From Tetrapyrgos nigripes (taxonomy: Eukaryota > Basidiomycota > Agaricomycetes > Agaricales > Campanellaceae): a DNA stretch of 64,000 bases. The stretch spans positions 1 to 64,000 of the forward strand of contig JAACJM010000039.1 in the NCBI GenBank assembly GCA_013368315.1, written 5' to 3'. The notes beneath the pieces were generated by a model. That model was not told the origin of the DNA, ran no database searches, and saw nothing but the letters and a program-made list of their open reading frames with translations. Below are positions 11,343 to 22,399 of the stretch, in pieces; position 1 is the stretch's first letter; every line of letters begins with the position of its first letter. Both the position numbers and the translations under genes were made by a program.

Positions 11343-11800
11343 TGTAAGATAGCGAGTACGTATTAGTACGAGCGTACCCAGGAGTTCACACGAAGATGGT
11401 GAAACGACTTGGATTACTACAGTACCTGTAAGATAGCGATACGTATTAGTACGAGCGTACCAGGAGTTCACACGAAGATGGTGAAACGACTTGATTACTA
11501 CAGTACTGTAAGATAGCGAGTACGTATTAGTACGAGCGTACTGTAGTAAATACGAATATAATCAGTTAAGTATTGATATGAGAATTGAAAGTCAGATACA
11601 CACCCCAGGAGTTCACACGAAGATGGTGAAACGACTGGGGTGTCAGATACGAGAATTGTAGGTATATATAAGCCGGGTGTTGAACCCGGGTCAGGGTACC
11701 TTGGAGTTTAGAGGATCAAAGGAAAAGAAATTAGGAAAAGAGAAAGGCGGATACGCCACAATAGGAAATAGCCCCTAACTAGGGACTCTCATTCTCGACA
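11343..11800 (-). repeat. 5' LTR of the Copia element, with expanded internal repeat
   Basis: This LTR is 458 bp, 80 bp longer than its partner. The extra length is one more copy of a unit of about 80 bp (ctgtaagatag... through the segment ccaggagttcacacgaagat... to tactacagtac). The last unit is bounded by an 11-bp inverted repeat, TACTACAGTAC/GTACTGTAGTA. The remaining 3' two thirds match the other LTR nearly perfectly, so the insertion looks recent. Confidence 0.9.
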
Positions 11801-12240
11801 GTACTCTTGTAACCTGTGCATTACACAATGTCGTTCACTGCTTAACGACATATGGATGATGACTGGAAGAGTGATCGTCGTTCTGGAGTCAGAAAATTTC
11901 CCTGTACTCACATCGTGACTACAAGTACAAATTGATTTTTCGAAGTGGCCAATAATAACAACCGACTACACGCCGTTAGCTTCGTTAAGCAGTCCAATAA
12001 TAATTTTCCCCATCTCCGGTCCATTGACTCGATCAAACATCGCCCTATGTGTCGAGTCTATGGTTATGACCTCTATTTGCGGAAGAATCTTGCGCCAACC
12101 GTTATAAGCGTCAACTGGAGGAGAATGCTCTCAGGCTTCCCCAGGATCTCGACCCCTCTCAGATTGTGAAGCGTGCAAGAATGGCGTGTAAGTGCAACAT
12201 TCTGACGAAGAAAAATGTACTTGTCGCATCAGAGATAGTA
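11801..12240. other. Intergenic, no gene seen
   Basis: Sequence between the Copia LTR and the foldback element. No open frame with protein character and no repeat signature were found. Confidence 0.4.
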
Positions 12241-12717
12241 GCCAGTTTGCGTTCTCGACTGCGTGCGAAAATGGCACGTGCGTTTACGCCTAAGGCGAAA
12301 ATTTGCGTTGCGCCAAACAACGCGCGTAGACCTACCACGTAGCATCTTGTACCTCTACATACTGCAACATGCCTCGTACTCGATGCCAGACTGCACAGAT
12401 CCCACAAGAACCTGAGTCGTTTGAGTCTCCAGAACCTGATAGTTCACCGTCTAGCCAAGCTGGGAGCTCCGGTGATGCCGAATTGGATCTGGGACTGAGG
12501 ATGAGAGTTGCTGGAATTGCTATCGTTGTTCTAGGAGGAGCACTTCCATGGTCATAATGAGTCGTAATATTTCAAGTTTTACGAGATGTACAAGCTAACG
12601 AAGATCTTTATTGAGAGGAAAACGAGGTCTACGCGCGTTGTTTGGCGCAACGCAAATTTTCGCCTTAGGCGTAAACGCACGTGCAATTTTCGCACGTAGT
12701 CGAGAACGCAAACTGGC
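12241..12717. mobile_element. TA-flanked foldback element with 93-bp arms
   Basis: The left arm (about 12241-12333) and right arm (about 12625-12717) are inverted copies with only about two mismatches. The ends read GCCAGTTTGCG...CGCAAACTGGC and each is bordered by the dinucleotide TA. The 291-bp centre encodes no transposase; its longest frame is 62 codons (12369-12557). Long near-perfect arms plus TA borders suit a non-autonomous Tc1/mariner-type or foldback element. Confidence 0.75.
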
Positions 12718-12984
12718 TAGTAATCCAGGTGAACGGGAATCAATCAAGTGGCAAGCCCACCTCTTTGAGTCTATGCAGAGGTACAATGCAGGTTAATCGC
12801 ATGTGGGATGATCATTGATGATGGCGGTAAGTGAGCTGGAAGTAGCTTCTTCTCACGGCCTGCATTGTTCCTTGACCGATACCTTCAGTCAACCCAGCGC
12901 ATGCAGTTGGTGAAGAGAAGGAAAAACTTCCCTCGATCGCTGTCGAGGACGTCGATCATTGCGGCACCTGCCAGTTCCAGTGCA

Positions 12985-13480
12985 GGTAGCGCTAGATTCG
13001 ACTCTTCTTCTCGCCAGCGGGCTGTAATCCTCGCTTTGTCCTCGCTGTCGTTTATTTCTCTGGCATGGTCAGCCCACTCAGCTCTCTCATGTACACACCA
13101 GCACTTCCTGCAATCGCAGACGCGCTTGATGTCTCCATATCCGACGTCAATCTGACCGTCACCACCTACCTCATTTTTCAAGGTATCACCCCATCCATCT
13201 GGGGCTCCTTGAGCGATTTTTATGGACGTCGCGTCATTTATCTGGTGACACTTTTGATCACTGTTGGGTCCAGTACTGGACTCTGTTTAACAGAGTCCTT
13301 TCCGTAGTTCTTGCTCTTAGAGCGTTGGGTGGACTTTTACGACACTGTCTGGTATCACTGTGTATGCCTCTGGTTTAGTACCAGTATCGGTTCGGCTACA
13401 AGGGTAGTGCTAGGCGCCTGGAGGATGGGGTGCAAGGACGTATTCCTTCTCAAGCTAACTAGTCATAATGCAGCTCTGTG
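12985..13480 (+). pseudogene. Remnant of an MFS (DHA1-type) transporter gene
   Basis: The clearest piece is 13065-13307, which reads SPLSSLMYTPALPAIADAL, then TYLIFQGITPSIWG and SDFYGRRVIYL. This is the first to third transmembrane region of DHA1 drug:H+ antiporters, including the loop motif D-x-x-G-R-R. The upstream frame (to about 13060) carries SSRQRAVILALSSL and is joined only by a frameshift. Beyond the stop near 13305, matching segments (VLALRALGG, then TLSGITVYASGL, then LGAWRMG) appear in shifting frames. Only about a quarter of a normal 500-residue transporter is present. It is a truncated, frameshifted remnant between repeats and CAND1. Confidence 0.75.
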
Positions 13481-13757
13481 CTCATGTAGTAACTAGCAAG
13501 TACCGTTTCTAAAACTTGGAAGGCGCGAAAAGGCAGACTGAAGACGTTCAAGAGGGGAAAACACACCGTGGATGCAACAAAAAGTATGTACATTCGTGGT
13601 TACCCTACGTAGTATTTGATACAGATACAGATATCATAGCGAATTGATAGCAAAATACATATGCGAGCACTTTCTACTGCAACGTTCTTCACTCATCCAT
13701 CTTCCCATCTTCAAGTTCTTACTAGACTATTACTTTCTTCCGAGTCTTCATTTCCCA

Positions 13758-16700
13758 TCAGTGACCACTAACCAACTCCTTAAACTCCCCTCCCCACGTC
13801 GCATTCCTCTTCAACTCATCCACAAACGTATCAAACTGAGGCGAAATACCCATTCCAATCCTACTCAGCGCCGCAACCGCACGAAGCGCACTCCTCTGCA
13901 ACTCGGCGGAACGTTCCAAATCTTGTTTGACCGTGTCTTTGTTGACGGTGACACCTTTCATGGTTGCTTGGAGTTGGGGAGTGGCTTCGTCCAGTCTTTG
14001 AGCTACGGCTGTTGGTGCGACTTGGGAAAGACGGAAGAGCATCATGTGGGACATGACTTTGATTTCGTCAGAGTCGTCGGCGAGACCTGGGAGGACGCGG
14101 CCGAGGAATTCGTGCAGGTCAAGTTTGGGTAGGCAAGTATCGAGCTGGAATGACAGAAGTGGGATGGGTAACTGGGCTAATGGATGGAGAAGAAAAGTTC
14201 GCTTACCAGGGTGTACATAGTCTCATACGCAGTCTTACGAGCATCAAGTCCATCATCGACTTTGTGCTGCCATGGACCCATTTGAACAACCCGAATCAGT
14301 TCCTGGTTAATGACAGTCTCTTTGTAGAGATGTGGCAAGAGAGTGTGGAGATGATCTTTGATGAGATGAGGCTTTGTACGAGCAGCAGAGTTGAGAGCAG
14401 ATATTGCCAGTCTGCGGACGGTCTATAAGATGGCAGGGCGTATAATCAGATCAGAATGATGAACATATGGAGGTGATAGCGAAGAAAATACGCACCAGAT
14501 CCTGGTCTGTCATCAACGACAAGAAATCGACAATGAGAGGAGACAGCAGCTCATCATACGACTGCACATTCTCTGCAAACGTATACCTGATAGCAGCGAC
14601 AACAGTTGCTCTTGCAGCGGGGTCTGAATCTTTGATACGAGCCTATAATACCTCTCGATGAGTAATGCCTTGAGATTACATCCATAACCACTCACATGAA
14701 GCTGAGGCAAATATTTCGCGGGATGAGTGGTAGCAAGCTTGCCCAAGCAGGCTGCAGCAACGTTCCTCGTAGTCTCTTCCGAATTCTCCGAGTTTTCAAA
14801 CAAGGGGACCCAAAGCATTTCAGCGACACTTTCGAGGTGACCATGAGAGGAATGGGTGACAACCTGCATACGTAGAAAAACAAGTCAGTCAATTAATCAG
14901 TAAGAACCAAATAATTTGGTGCAGAATACGACTAACCTCCTTCAGAGCATGTAAAGACAAAAGACGTTTCTTCTGATCACTCTGCACCATCTTGACGATA
15001 ATGGGTAGGAATTGGTGTAGGTTTCCAATAGCAATATTACCAGCAGCAAAGGCAGCAGCAGCTCGGACTTCTTCTTGTTCAGCAGAGAAGTGCTCGATGG
15101 CGTAGTTGAAGATTTCTTGCTGGTTAGACATATCACTGTGAACCAATTGAGGTTAGTTTTTTCATGAGCTAGTTTGCAGTTTGCATCCTGCACATACATG
15201 AAACGACCCAATTCACCCATGATGAGCAAACTAAGGATGACCTTGGACGGTGTGGCTTTAGACGAACCCTGCGAAACCGAAACGAATTGGTCAGTCAGTC
15301 AGTCAGTCAGTCAAAAACGACAACCACTCCTTATCGCCTCACCTTCAAATTCTTAGAATACTCTGCAATAGTCCCCGCCGCAACTCCTTGAGCCGACTTC
15401 ACAACCTGCGCAATACATTTCGCCACATTTGAACTCGCCACATTTGTTAAAGAGCCCTTTGCCCCTGCCCCAGCACTACTTGCACTACCACTCCCACTCA
15501 AACCCCCAGTCCCAGCCCCTTTGGCCGTCTTGTCCGCCGCAAGCACCAAACTCGGTACCACATGAGTCGCAATCTGCTGATCAGCACTAACTAGAGCGTC
15601 ATAAAAGTGTAACAACGACTCGAGAGCTGCGCCAGAGATGAGTGGAGAGTAGGAGACGTTGTAAATATCTGTAAGAAGCGTTTTTCTCGACTTCGGGGAA
15701 GGTGGTGCTGGGGGCGACTTCGAGGAGGATGGAGAGGGTTGTTAGGGCTTGGGAGAGGAGGGAGATATCTGTTATGGTGAGGTAAGGTTTGATTTGGCTC
15801 ATGAGGGTTGGTGGGAGGCCTGGTGGGACACCGGAGCTGTAGCTGTAAGAGAATTACGATCATCAGCACTGGAGCTAGATGAAGAAGGTGAAAAAAAGTA
15901 GTAATACCTCTTCAACAGCACATCCATCGCTGTAAAAATATCTGTCTTCCCCGACCTCCCACTCTTCTTCAAAACACCCAACAACCACTCCATACACCCA
16001 TTAACCCACTGATCACCCACACTCTCCTTCACATTCACCTCTCTCGCCACTTTAATTATCACTCTCACTGCACCTTCCACCTTTCCCGTAGGATTTTGAC
16101 GACAAATAAACGTCCATTCCTTCTTATCCTTCACCTTCACGACGTCAGTCGCACAGATCCATAAATCAGCAATACACTCTTCTGCACATCCACGAACTTC
16201 GGCGTCGGTGTCGTGGTTGGAGAGACGGGTGAGGGTGTGGGTGTAGAGTGATTCGGTCCAATCTGTATTGGTGGGTGGTTTGATAGGTTTGAGAGAATGT
16301 AAGAGGGCCGAGAAGACTCGGAAGGATTCAGAAGCGACTTTGGGGTGTCGTTCATTGACGGCTTTCAAGAGAGCGGGTGTCAGCGCTGGAAGGGAACCCG
16401 TAAATGTGGGTGGAGAGTGTGTGGAGAAGAATAGAGAGAGGAAGGAAAGACAGCTCAGATAGAGAGTTGCTGTCGATGTTGTGGGAGGCTGAGATAGTAC
16501 CGATTTAGAGGTCGAAGTGATCAATTGGACTTGACCAGAAAGACAACCAGGCAAGACGTTCAAGAGGGAGTACAAAAGAGTGAAACCGGCCTGAAGAGTA
16601 GCAGGTGGCGTTTTCGACGATTTGAGCTGGTTCAAGAGAGTCTTGGACAAAGAAGGCACCTGGGCCTTGAGTAAAGCATAAGGACCTCCTTCTATATCCA

Positions 16701-18455
16701 TCGTCTCGGTATCCCGTTTTCGTTTACCATGAGTGATGTCTTCTTTACTTTGAGGAAGACCACCGTAGACGGCTGTATGATTGAGAAGAGTGACGTAGGT
16801 GGACCAAACTTCGATTTTAACCGTGCTCTCGCGGTCGCCGAAACGAGAGATGAGGACGGGAGAGACGTCTTTGTAGATAGTAGCTAGCAGCTCGGGGCGA
16901 GTGCCAATGAGTGCAGCGTGGAGTTTTGTGGCAGAACGACGAATCTTGTAGGAAGTGTCCTCGTCATCTGAGTACCTATTGGAAAAATCAGACGAACACC
17001 AGTCTGACTAGGGGAAGAACATACTCGTCAAGCTCTGCATCGTCGTCGTCTTCATCATCTGCGTCAGCCATTTCTTCGTCTTCATCGTCACCAGCATAGT
17101 TCTGCAACAACATTAACATGTAATTTAAATAAAACCGCAATGGACTCACTGGATCGTATTTAATAAACTGGTTCCCAACTTGAATGACATTCGCAAGGTA
17201 AGGTGTCATCTCAATGGGACACCTCAACAACAAAGCTTCCAAAGTCTAGATTCATCGAGGCCGTCAGAGTACCATCCACACAACCGAAAAGAAGAAAAAG
17301 ACTCACCTGCAAACAACTCTCCCTCAACTCATCATCCTCCCTCTGTATAGCCTTCAAAATCCCCGGCACCACCTCCTCCAACACAGGTGCCACCTGCGGA
17401 GACGAATTCTTCGCAACAGCAGCCAACAACTGTACCGTTGTTCTCTGTTTTTCGACATTTGCAGACTCATCGAGATACGGAAATACATGTTGTTTAAGCA
17501 AATCGGCAAAAAGCTCGGGTGGAGAAATGGGTATGAATTGAGAGATGGTGACAATGGCGCGTTTTCGGACGACGGGCCGAGAGTGGGAGAGGAGAGGGGC
17601 GAGGGCGACGAGAGGCGGTGTTGTTAGAGGTGCAGAGGCGAGGTGGCCTGGGAAACGGCTTATGAGGATTGAAAGGATGGATAAGGTTTCGACGAGGGCT
17701 TCTGGGGGTGTGTCGGGCTGGGGAAAGGTGAAAAGGAAAGACGCGTCAAAGACAAAAGTTGAAAGTAGTAATGACAGTCACGCACACTTTCTACCTGACC
17801 AAGCAGCTTGGGTGCCAATTTACCACACGCAGATGCAGCAACTTTGCCATCCGAGGGCAATTCGGCAGTGATAGTTTTGAGAGCTTTGGGAATGGAATGA
17901 GATACATAGACATGAGCGATGAGTGGATATGAAAGACACAAAGACTTACCCAAAGCCGAAATATCTCGAAGCTCGTCATCCTTGCCACCGGAAAACTCGA
18001 TGAGCTTGTCAACAACCATGTCCATGAGAGCGGGTTTAATAATCTTGATGAGTTGACCTAGACTGATTTACATGTTTGTTAAAAGATAAAGAGAGGTGTT
18101 TAGTAGAAAGTGACCCACCATTTCACAGCCTGATTCTTCACTTCCGATATCTTATCCTCCACTAAAGCCAAAACCTGGGTCAAACACTTGTTCTCCACAG
18201 CATCGTCCCCGACGAGAAAATTAGGATCTGCTCTGATCTCGGTCATCAAGTCATTGAGACCCATGAACCTACGAGTTATCTGAGTAAGATGCTCAATGAA
18301 CAAAGACACTATAGTACCTAAAGTCCTGGTCTGGCGACTGCATCTATAGGCAGACGAGCATATCAATATTATCAATAAAACGGAAACATCGATGAAAAGG
18401 ATACGAAAAAGCAGACCTTTTCAACGAGCCCATTGACTTGATACGCCTTCGTCAT
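13758..18455 (-). CDS. CAND1: CAND1/TIP120, cullin-associated NEDD8-dissociated protein
   Basis: A multi-exon gene starting at ATG 18455 (MTKAYQVNGLVEK) and ending GEFKELVSGH at 13758. Translation of successive exons gives a HEAT-repeat protein of about 1,200 residues. Diagnostic blocks are GLNDLMTEIRADPNFLVGDD (exon ending near 18240), KDDELRDIS then LKTITAELPSDGKVA (about 17860-17990), the acidic linker DEDEEMADADDEDDDDAELDEY (17040-17090), SYKIRRSATKLHAALIGTRPELL (16860-16960), YALLKAQVPSLSKTL (about 16650) and the C-terminal block LQRSALRAVAALSRIGMGISPQFDTFV (13810-13890). CAND1 binds un-neddylated cullin-RBX1 and exchanges substrate receptors of SCF ubiquitin ligases in nucleus and cytoplasm. 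At least ten short introns are present; one carries a TCAG tandem repeat. No break was found. Confidence 0.93.
15290..15313. repeat. TCAG tetranucleotide microsatellite
   Basis: About six tandem copies of TCAG lie in an intron of CAND1, downstream of the exon ending near 15330. Confidence 0.85.
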
Positions 18456-18631
18456 GATGAGTCGAAGATTAAGAAAGATGATGGCGCCCAACGATGACTC
18501 CAGACTCCAAGCTCCGAGCCTGGTGGGTATACTTAGGGAAAGCGCTGCCTCGCGTTATTTACTTCACGCGTCATTGCCAAACAAGTCCATTCCCTATCCG
18601 AAACATCCATCTTCCTCTACACTACCAAACC

Positions 18632-19778
18632 ATGTCAAAACGAAAACAATCCAACAATGAAGACTCTGACGCTGGCTCATCCGATATTGTAAGTCTCCCA
18701 AATTCTCCCCATTTTTTCCTCATTCAAATCTATCCAGTAGAGCATGATCGATGTTGACTTTGACTTTTTCAACCCGAATCCCAATGTCGACTATCACGCT
18801 ATAAAACGACTCTTAAAGCAACTCTTTCAGGAGGATGCAGAGTCGTTTAACCTACACGAGTTTACGGAGCTTATACTTAGTCAACCTACGATTGGAACGA
18901 CTATAAAAACAGACGGAGAGGATAGCGATCCTTATGCGTTATTGACTGTCTTGAATATGCATGCGCATCGGGTAGGTGTCTATTTGATACATTTGGAAAT
19001 GTATACCCTAATGTGTCCTAATGCGTCGTCGTTCTAACAATATATAGGAACACCCATCAATAACATCCCTAGCAAACTACTTTCTCAAAAAATCCTCCAC
19101 CAATCCCGGCTTCCACTCGGCCCTTCAAACCCTCTTCTCACAAACCCAAAATCACGTCGGTCTAGTCGTATGTGAACGGTTGATTAACATGCCTGTGCAG
19201 GTTATTCCTCACATGTATCGTATGTTGGCTGAGGAGTTGAAGAATGCTATTGCGGAGGTGCGTTTTTTCGATACCTCTGCCCTCCTCCCTCTCAAACCCA
19301 CCCACAAATACACAGAACTCCGCCTTCTCTTTCACCCACCTCCTCATCCTCTCCCGCACATATCACCTCTCCCTCGACGACGAAGCCAAACTAGCAAACT
19401 CCCAACCACGGAACGCTTCTTCCAAACGGAAAAAAGCAAAAGCACATAATGCGAATGTGGATAACATACCTAGACCTGAGGATGGGATTTATTCGTTTCA
19501 TCCGGAGGATGAGTGTATTAAGGAGGTTGGTGTCCTTCCCGCTTTCTCTTTCTCTTAAACACTGTGTCCGTCTTCTGGTATAGACCATTAAGCTGATGAT
19601 GGTTTGCTTTGTCTAGGCCTCCGCCTTCACTGTAGACTACCCCTTCGACGCTTCCCCTAACGAACCCCGGAATAAGGAATCCTTTGGGTTGGATACTCGA
19701 GGACGGATGATGCTTGTTCCCGCGGAAAAGTTTGAGGGTTTAGTGGTGAAGATGGGGGAGGTGTATGCTGTGAATTGA
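18632..19778 (+). CDS. BCP1: BCP1/BCCIP family protein
   Basis: Five exons, 18632-18688, 18741-18971, 19048-19257, 19316-19525 and 19617-19778, join in frame to a protein of 289 residues. The start MSKRKQSNNEDSDAGSSDI precedes the family core (IDVDFDFFNPNPNVDYHAIK, then LLKQLFQEDA). Later blocks are VVCERLINMPVQVIPHMYRML, LILSRTYHLSLDDEA and the C-terminal MMLVPAEKFEGLV. In yeast Bcp1 is an essential nuclear protein that chaperones ribosomal protein Rpl23 and supports nuclear export of Mss4; the human homologue BCCIP works in ribosome biogenesis and genome stability. It is divergent from CAND1, with start codons 176 bp apart. Splice sites are canonical GT-AG. Confidence 0.93.
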
Positions 19779-20143
19779 CCAGTGTCACCGTTGACCATTG
19801 ATAGTCAAAAGAGAGGGGAAGGAGGAGATCTAGAAGTCTCAGAAGCTGTATTTTTCATGTATGGCTACCACACAATCTTGTTGTAACCTCTTGTTTGTAT
19901 TCAGAGTCATTACAAGGTATTCTGGGTATTACAAAATACTAAAACAGTGACGCAGAACGTTACGATGAGATATACACGATACAGACACAGACACGACACA
20001 GACACACTGTAGTGACTACCATAATCCACAGCCTGATGTAACATACAAAACAGCACCTCTTCATCTTCACCTTCATCCTCGCTTTCATGGTGCATTCCCA
20101 ATAATCAAAAAGGACAGGCAAAAACATGTGCGAAATCCGATAT
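19779..20143. other. 3' flank of BCP1 and spacer
   Basis: No gene seen. A weak hairpin-like pair (gtattctgggtattac...aaaatac) near 19918-19942 could belong to transcript end formation. Confidence 0.3.
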
Positions 20144-20234
20144 GCATTAAGAGGGAATCGAACCCCCGGCGGGTCGAGCATAGCACATCTCGTGAGAATG
20201 GCAACGACCCAGGTTACCACTACCCCATTAATGC
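20144..20234 (-). tRNA. tRNA-Gly (GCC) with intron
   Basis: On the minus strand the ends form the 7-bp acceptor stem GCATTAA/TTAATGC. A D-arm (GGGTAGTGGTAACC) and T-arm (GGGGG TTCGATT CCCTC) are present. The anticodon stem GGTCG/CGACC encloses TTGCCA, giving anticodon GCC. About 21 extra bases (TTCTCACGAG...) after the base next to the anticodon form an intron at the canonical 37/38 position. Length is 91 nt including the intron; CCA is not encoded, as in eukaryotes. Confidence 0.93.
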
Positions 20235-20860
20235 ATATTTATAATACCGAGGGTATGTATTCCATGATAAACGGTAAACCAAAGGGGATGATGATAGACG
20301 ATAGACGATAGGAGAAACTAGAGGAAGGTAAGCCAGCGACGAGGAGGAGGAGGAGCTCGAGGCTTGAGGAAGACGCGAAACTGAAACTGAGACTGGGAAA
20401 CTGGGACTGGGACTGGGGAAGATCCAAGAGGTGTCCGAACGACACGACAGAGAGGTGACCGGTGAAGAGCGAGAGCGACGGGAGATGAGATGATGGTGGT
20501 TGGTGGAGAGGAAGGAAGGAAGGAAGGAAAGAGTGAAATGTCAACGTCTCACTCGGATCGGTTTGCGGAAGCGTATATATGCTGAGCACAGGTCTCAACA
20601 AGTCTTAGATCGTCGATTGTAAATCGTCGATCCGAGATCGAGAAAAAAATCAAATCAAACGCGGAGGTTGGAGCTGGTCCTGCGTCCAGACTGACTCCAA
20701 TCCAGTTAGTCATGTATAAGTGACAGGTAAGTGCAAGGGATTGATATGAAAGCAGACTCAAAGCTTAAAGCTCAAAGACTCGGCTCAGCGCTCAGCGCTC
20801 AGCACCTAGTGATTACTATTTAACTCAAATGTAACTAAAGTTTTTAAAAAAATGTTAACC
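20235..20860. other. Intergenic region with simple repeats
   Basis: Contains a GAAG microsatellite (about 20510-20531) and a short GCTCAGC tandem (about 20782-20802). A minus-strand open frame (20239-20601) is Ser/Leu/Pro-rich low-complexity translation and is not credible as a gene. Confidence 0.4.
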
Positions 20861-22385
20861 CTACGCAGGTGGCAACCCAGCAGCCCAAAACACACAAGAC
20901 AACACTCCCCAGACGAGGCTCCATCCTATCCATAGTTTTCCCCATTTAATTTTCCTTTTCTTTTTGCCTTGATAACCTGGATCCTTCTCGTCCTCTCCCT
21001 CACTGTCACTAACAACCAACCAAGCCCCCGCGACATACATCACCGGTACCGACGCCGGGCCTACTCTCAACACTATCTGGGTATGCGAGGCAAATAAGAG
21101 GATGAAGGAGAGTATGAGTGCGTGAATTGTATGTGGGAGGAGAGTGGGGGTAAGGAAAGGTGAGGGCACTGTCTGGACTTGGGATTTCCGAGGGGTGACG
21201 TTGTCTTTGGTTTTTGGGGAAATGGGTTTGGTTTTGGGTTTAGCTTTAGCTTTGTCTTTGTCTTCGCCTTTGTCTGAGTATTTCGTAGTACCGGTGATAG
21301 TCCCAGTCCCATCGTCGTCTTCTTGAACAGAAGCTTTTCGAAGCAAATACTCAAGGTTACCCGGCCTCAAAACATAAAAACACCAACTTAGCAAACACCC
21401 CAATGGCGGAGCCGCCAACGCGAAGTTGGGTATTTGAGAGATGGTCCAGTAGCGGAGGAAGCCGACGTTCCAGTATTTGAGTTGGGCGTGGGTGTAGATT
21501 GAAGGGAGGGTGAGGGAGCACCAAGAAGGTGGTGATGTGGGAGCCTGAGAGAGGACACAAAAAGCGAGATACCCGGTGTATTGGTGGTAGATGAGTGGAG
21601 AGAGGATGAGTGAGGTGTAAAGGATTGAGCGAAGGAGGTTGATAGGAGGGATCTAAATGTCATGACATGTCAGAGAGGAGAACAACATAATAGGAAAGCC
21701 ACATACCGTTCTAATCTTAAGCAAAGGAACGACAAGTAAACCCCATAAAATATACCCAGAAAGTAGTATTCCATTAGAGCGAAATGTACCAGCCAACGCG
21801 AAGGAAACAGAGGCGAGGAACCATTGGTCCTTTGTACAGTATAGCATTCCTAAATTCCTTGAGCATCCCGTAAAAACACGACATGAAAAGCCTCCCACCT
21901 TTATACGAGAAATACGCAAAGAACGGTTCCTGATACGGCGTTAACCTCAATGTCGCTGGACTACTAGACATCAAGGAGAGTACTGCAACCAGATACGCCA
22001 ATTTTCTTGACCGTAGATGATACAGAGCCCAGAGATACAACGTTCTCGTCGTGTCGCATGCCATCGCGGCAAGAGCACCAGTCAACAGCAAATCCGGCGA
22101 GCTCTTCAATGACAACAAACGTTCCGCAAGATAACCAGTGTATCGCATGACCATGGGTGCTCCAGCGAGGAACGCCCATTCATGTTCATAGACATAACCT
22201 TCCTTGGCAATGTGAAGAAAGTGAAAGCTGTCCCATCGTAAGAGAGGTTCGGACCACTTGGAAGTGAGTACAGTTTTATGAGACGAGTCGAATGAGGGAA
22301 TCAAGTAAGCAGAGAGATACACAAGTAAAAAGACGATGACGCGAGAGAGGAGGGTCAGGAGGGTCAAGGACTGGAGGTCGTCCAT
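20861..22385 (-). CDS. GPI18: GPI mannosyltransferase 2 (GPI18/PIG-V)
   Basis: Three exons, 22385-21899, 21849-21707 and 21652-20861, give 473 residues. The PIG-V signature RWDSFHFLHIAKEGYVYEHEWAF lies at about residues 48-70, followed by GYLAERLLSL and PYQEPFFAYFSYKGMLYC across the first intron. The enzyme is a multipass ER membrane protein that adds the second mannose to GPI precursors from dolichol-phosphate mannose. Hydrophobic segments occur throughout. A long hydrophilic, Lys/Thr/Asp-rich insert (KDKAKAKPKTKP, about residues 300-360) is unusual and lies between the last membrane segments. The start codon is only 14 bp from the start of the divergent peroxin gene. Family assignment is secure. 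Confidence 0.92.
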
Positions 22386-22399
22386 GACTAAGACGCGGT

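Larger units (their letters stand above)
6386..11800 (-). mobile_element. Ty1/Copia-type LTR retrotransposon, degenerate
   Basis: A complete structure on the minus strand: 5' LTR at the right (11343-11800), primer-binding site, one gag-pol frame (11266-6788), polypurine tract and 3' LTR at the left (6386-6763). The domain order is gag zinc knuckle, protease, integrase, reverse transcriptase, RNase H, and integrase before reverse transcriptase defines Copia. Two in-frame TGA codons make this copy non-autonomous. No 5-bp target duplication is visible (CCCAC on the left, GTACT on the right), so one end may have been lost or recombined. Confidence 0.92.

Noticed and set aside
11343..11540. Short evenly spaced repeats resembling a CRISPR array
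   Set aside because: They are tandem units inside a retrotransposon LTR in a eukaryotic genome; there are no spacers or cas genes.
6490..11810. Alternative Copia boundary using GTAC as a target duplication, with LTRs starting TGTAGTAAAT
   Set aside because: The sequence left of that point is repeated in both LTRs and the primer-binding site adjoins the longer LTR, so the longer boundaries fit better.
20239..20601. 120-codon minus-strand ORF next to the tRNA
   Set aside because: Low-complexity Ser/Leu/Pro translation of simple repeats, no ATG at its listed start.
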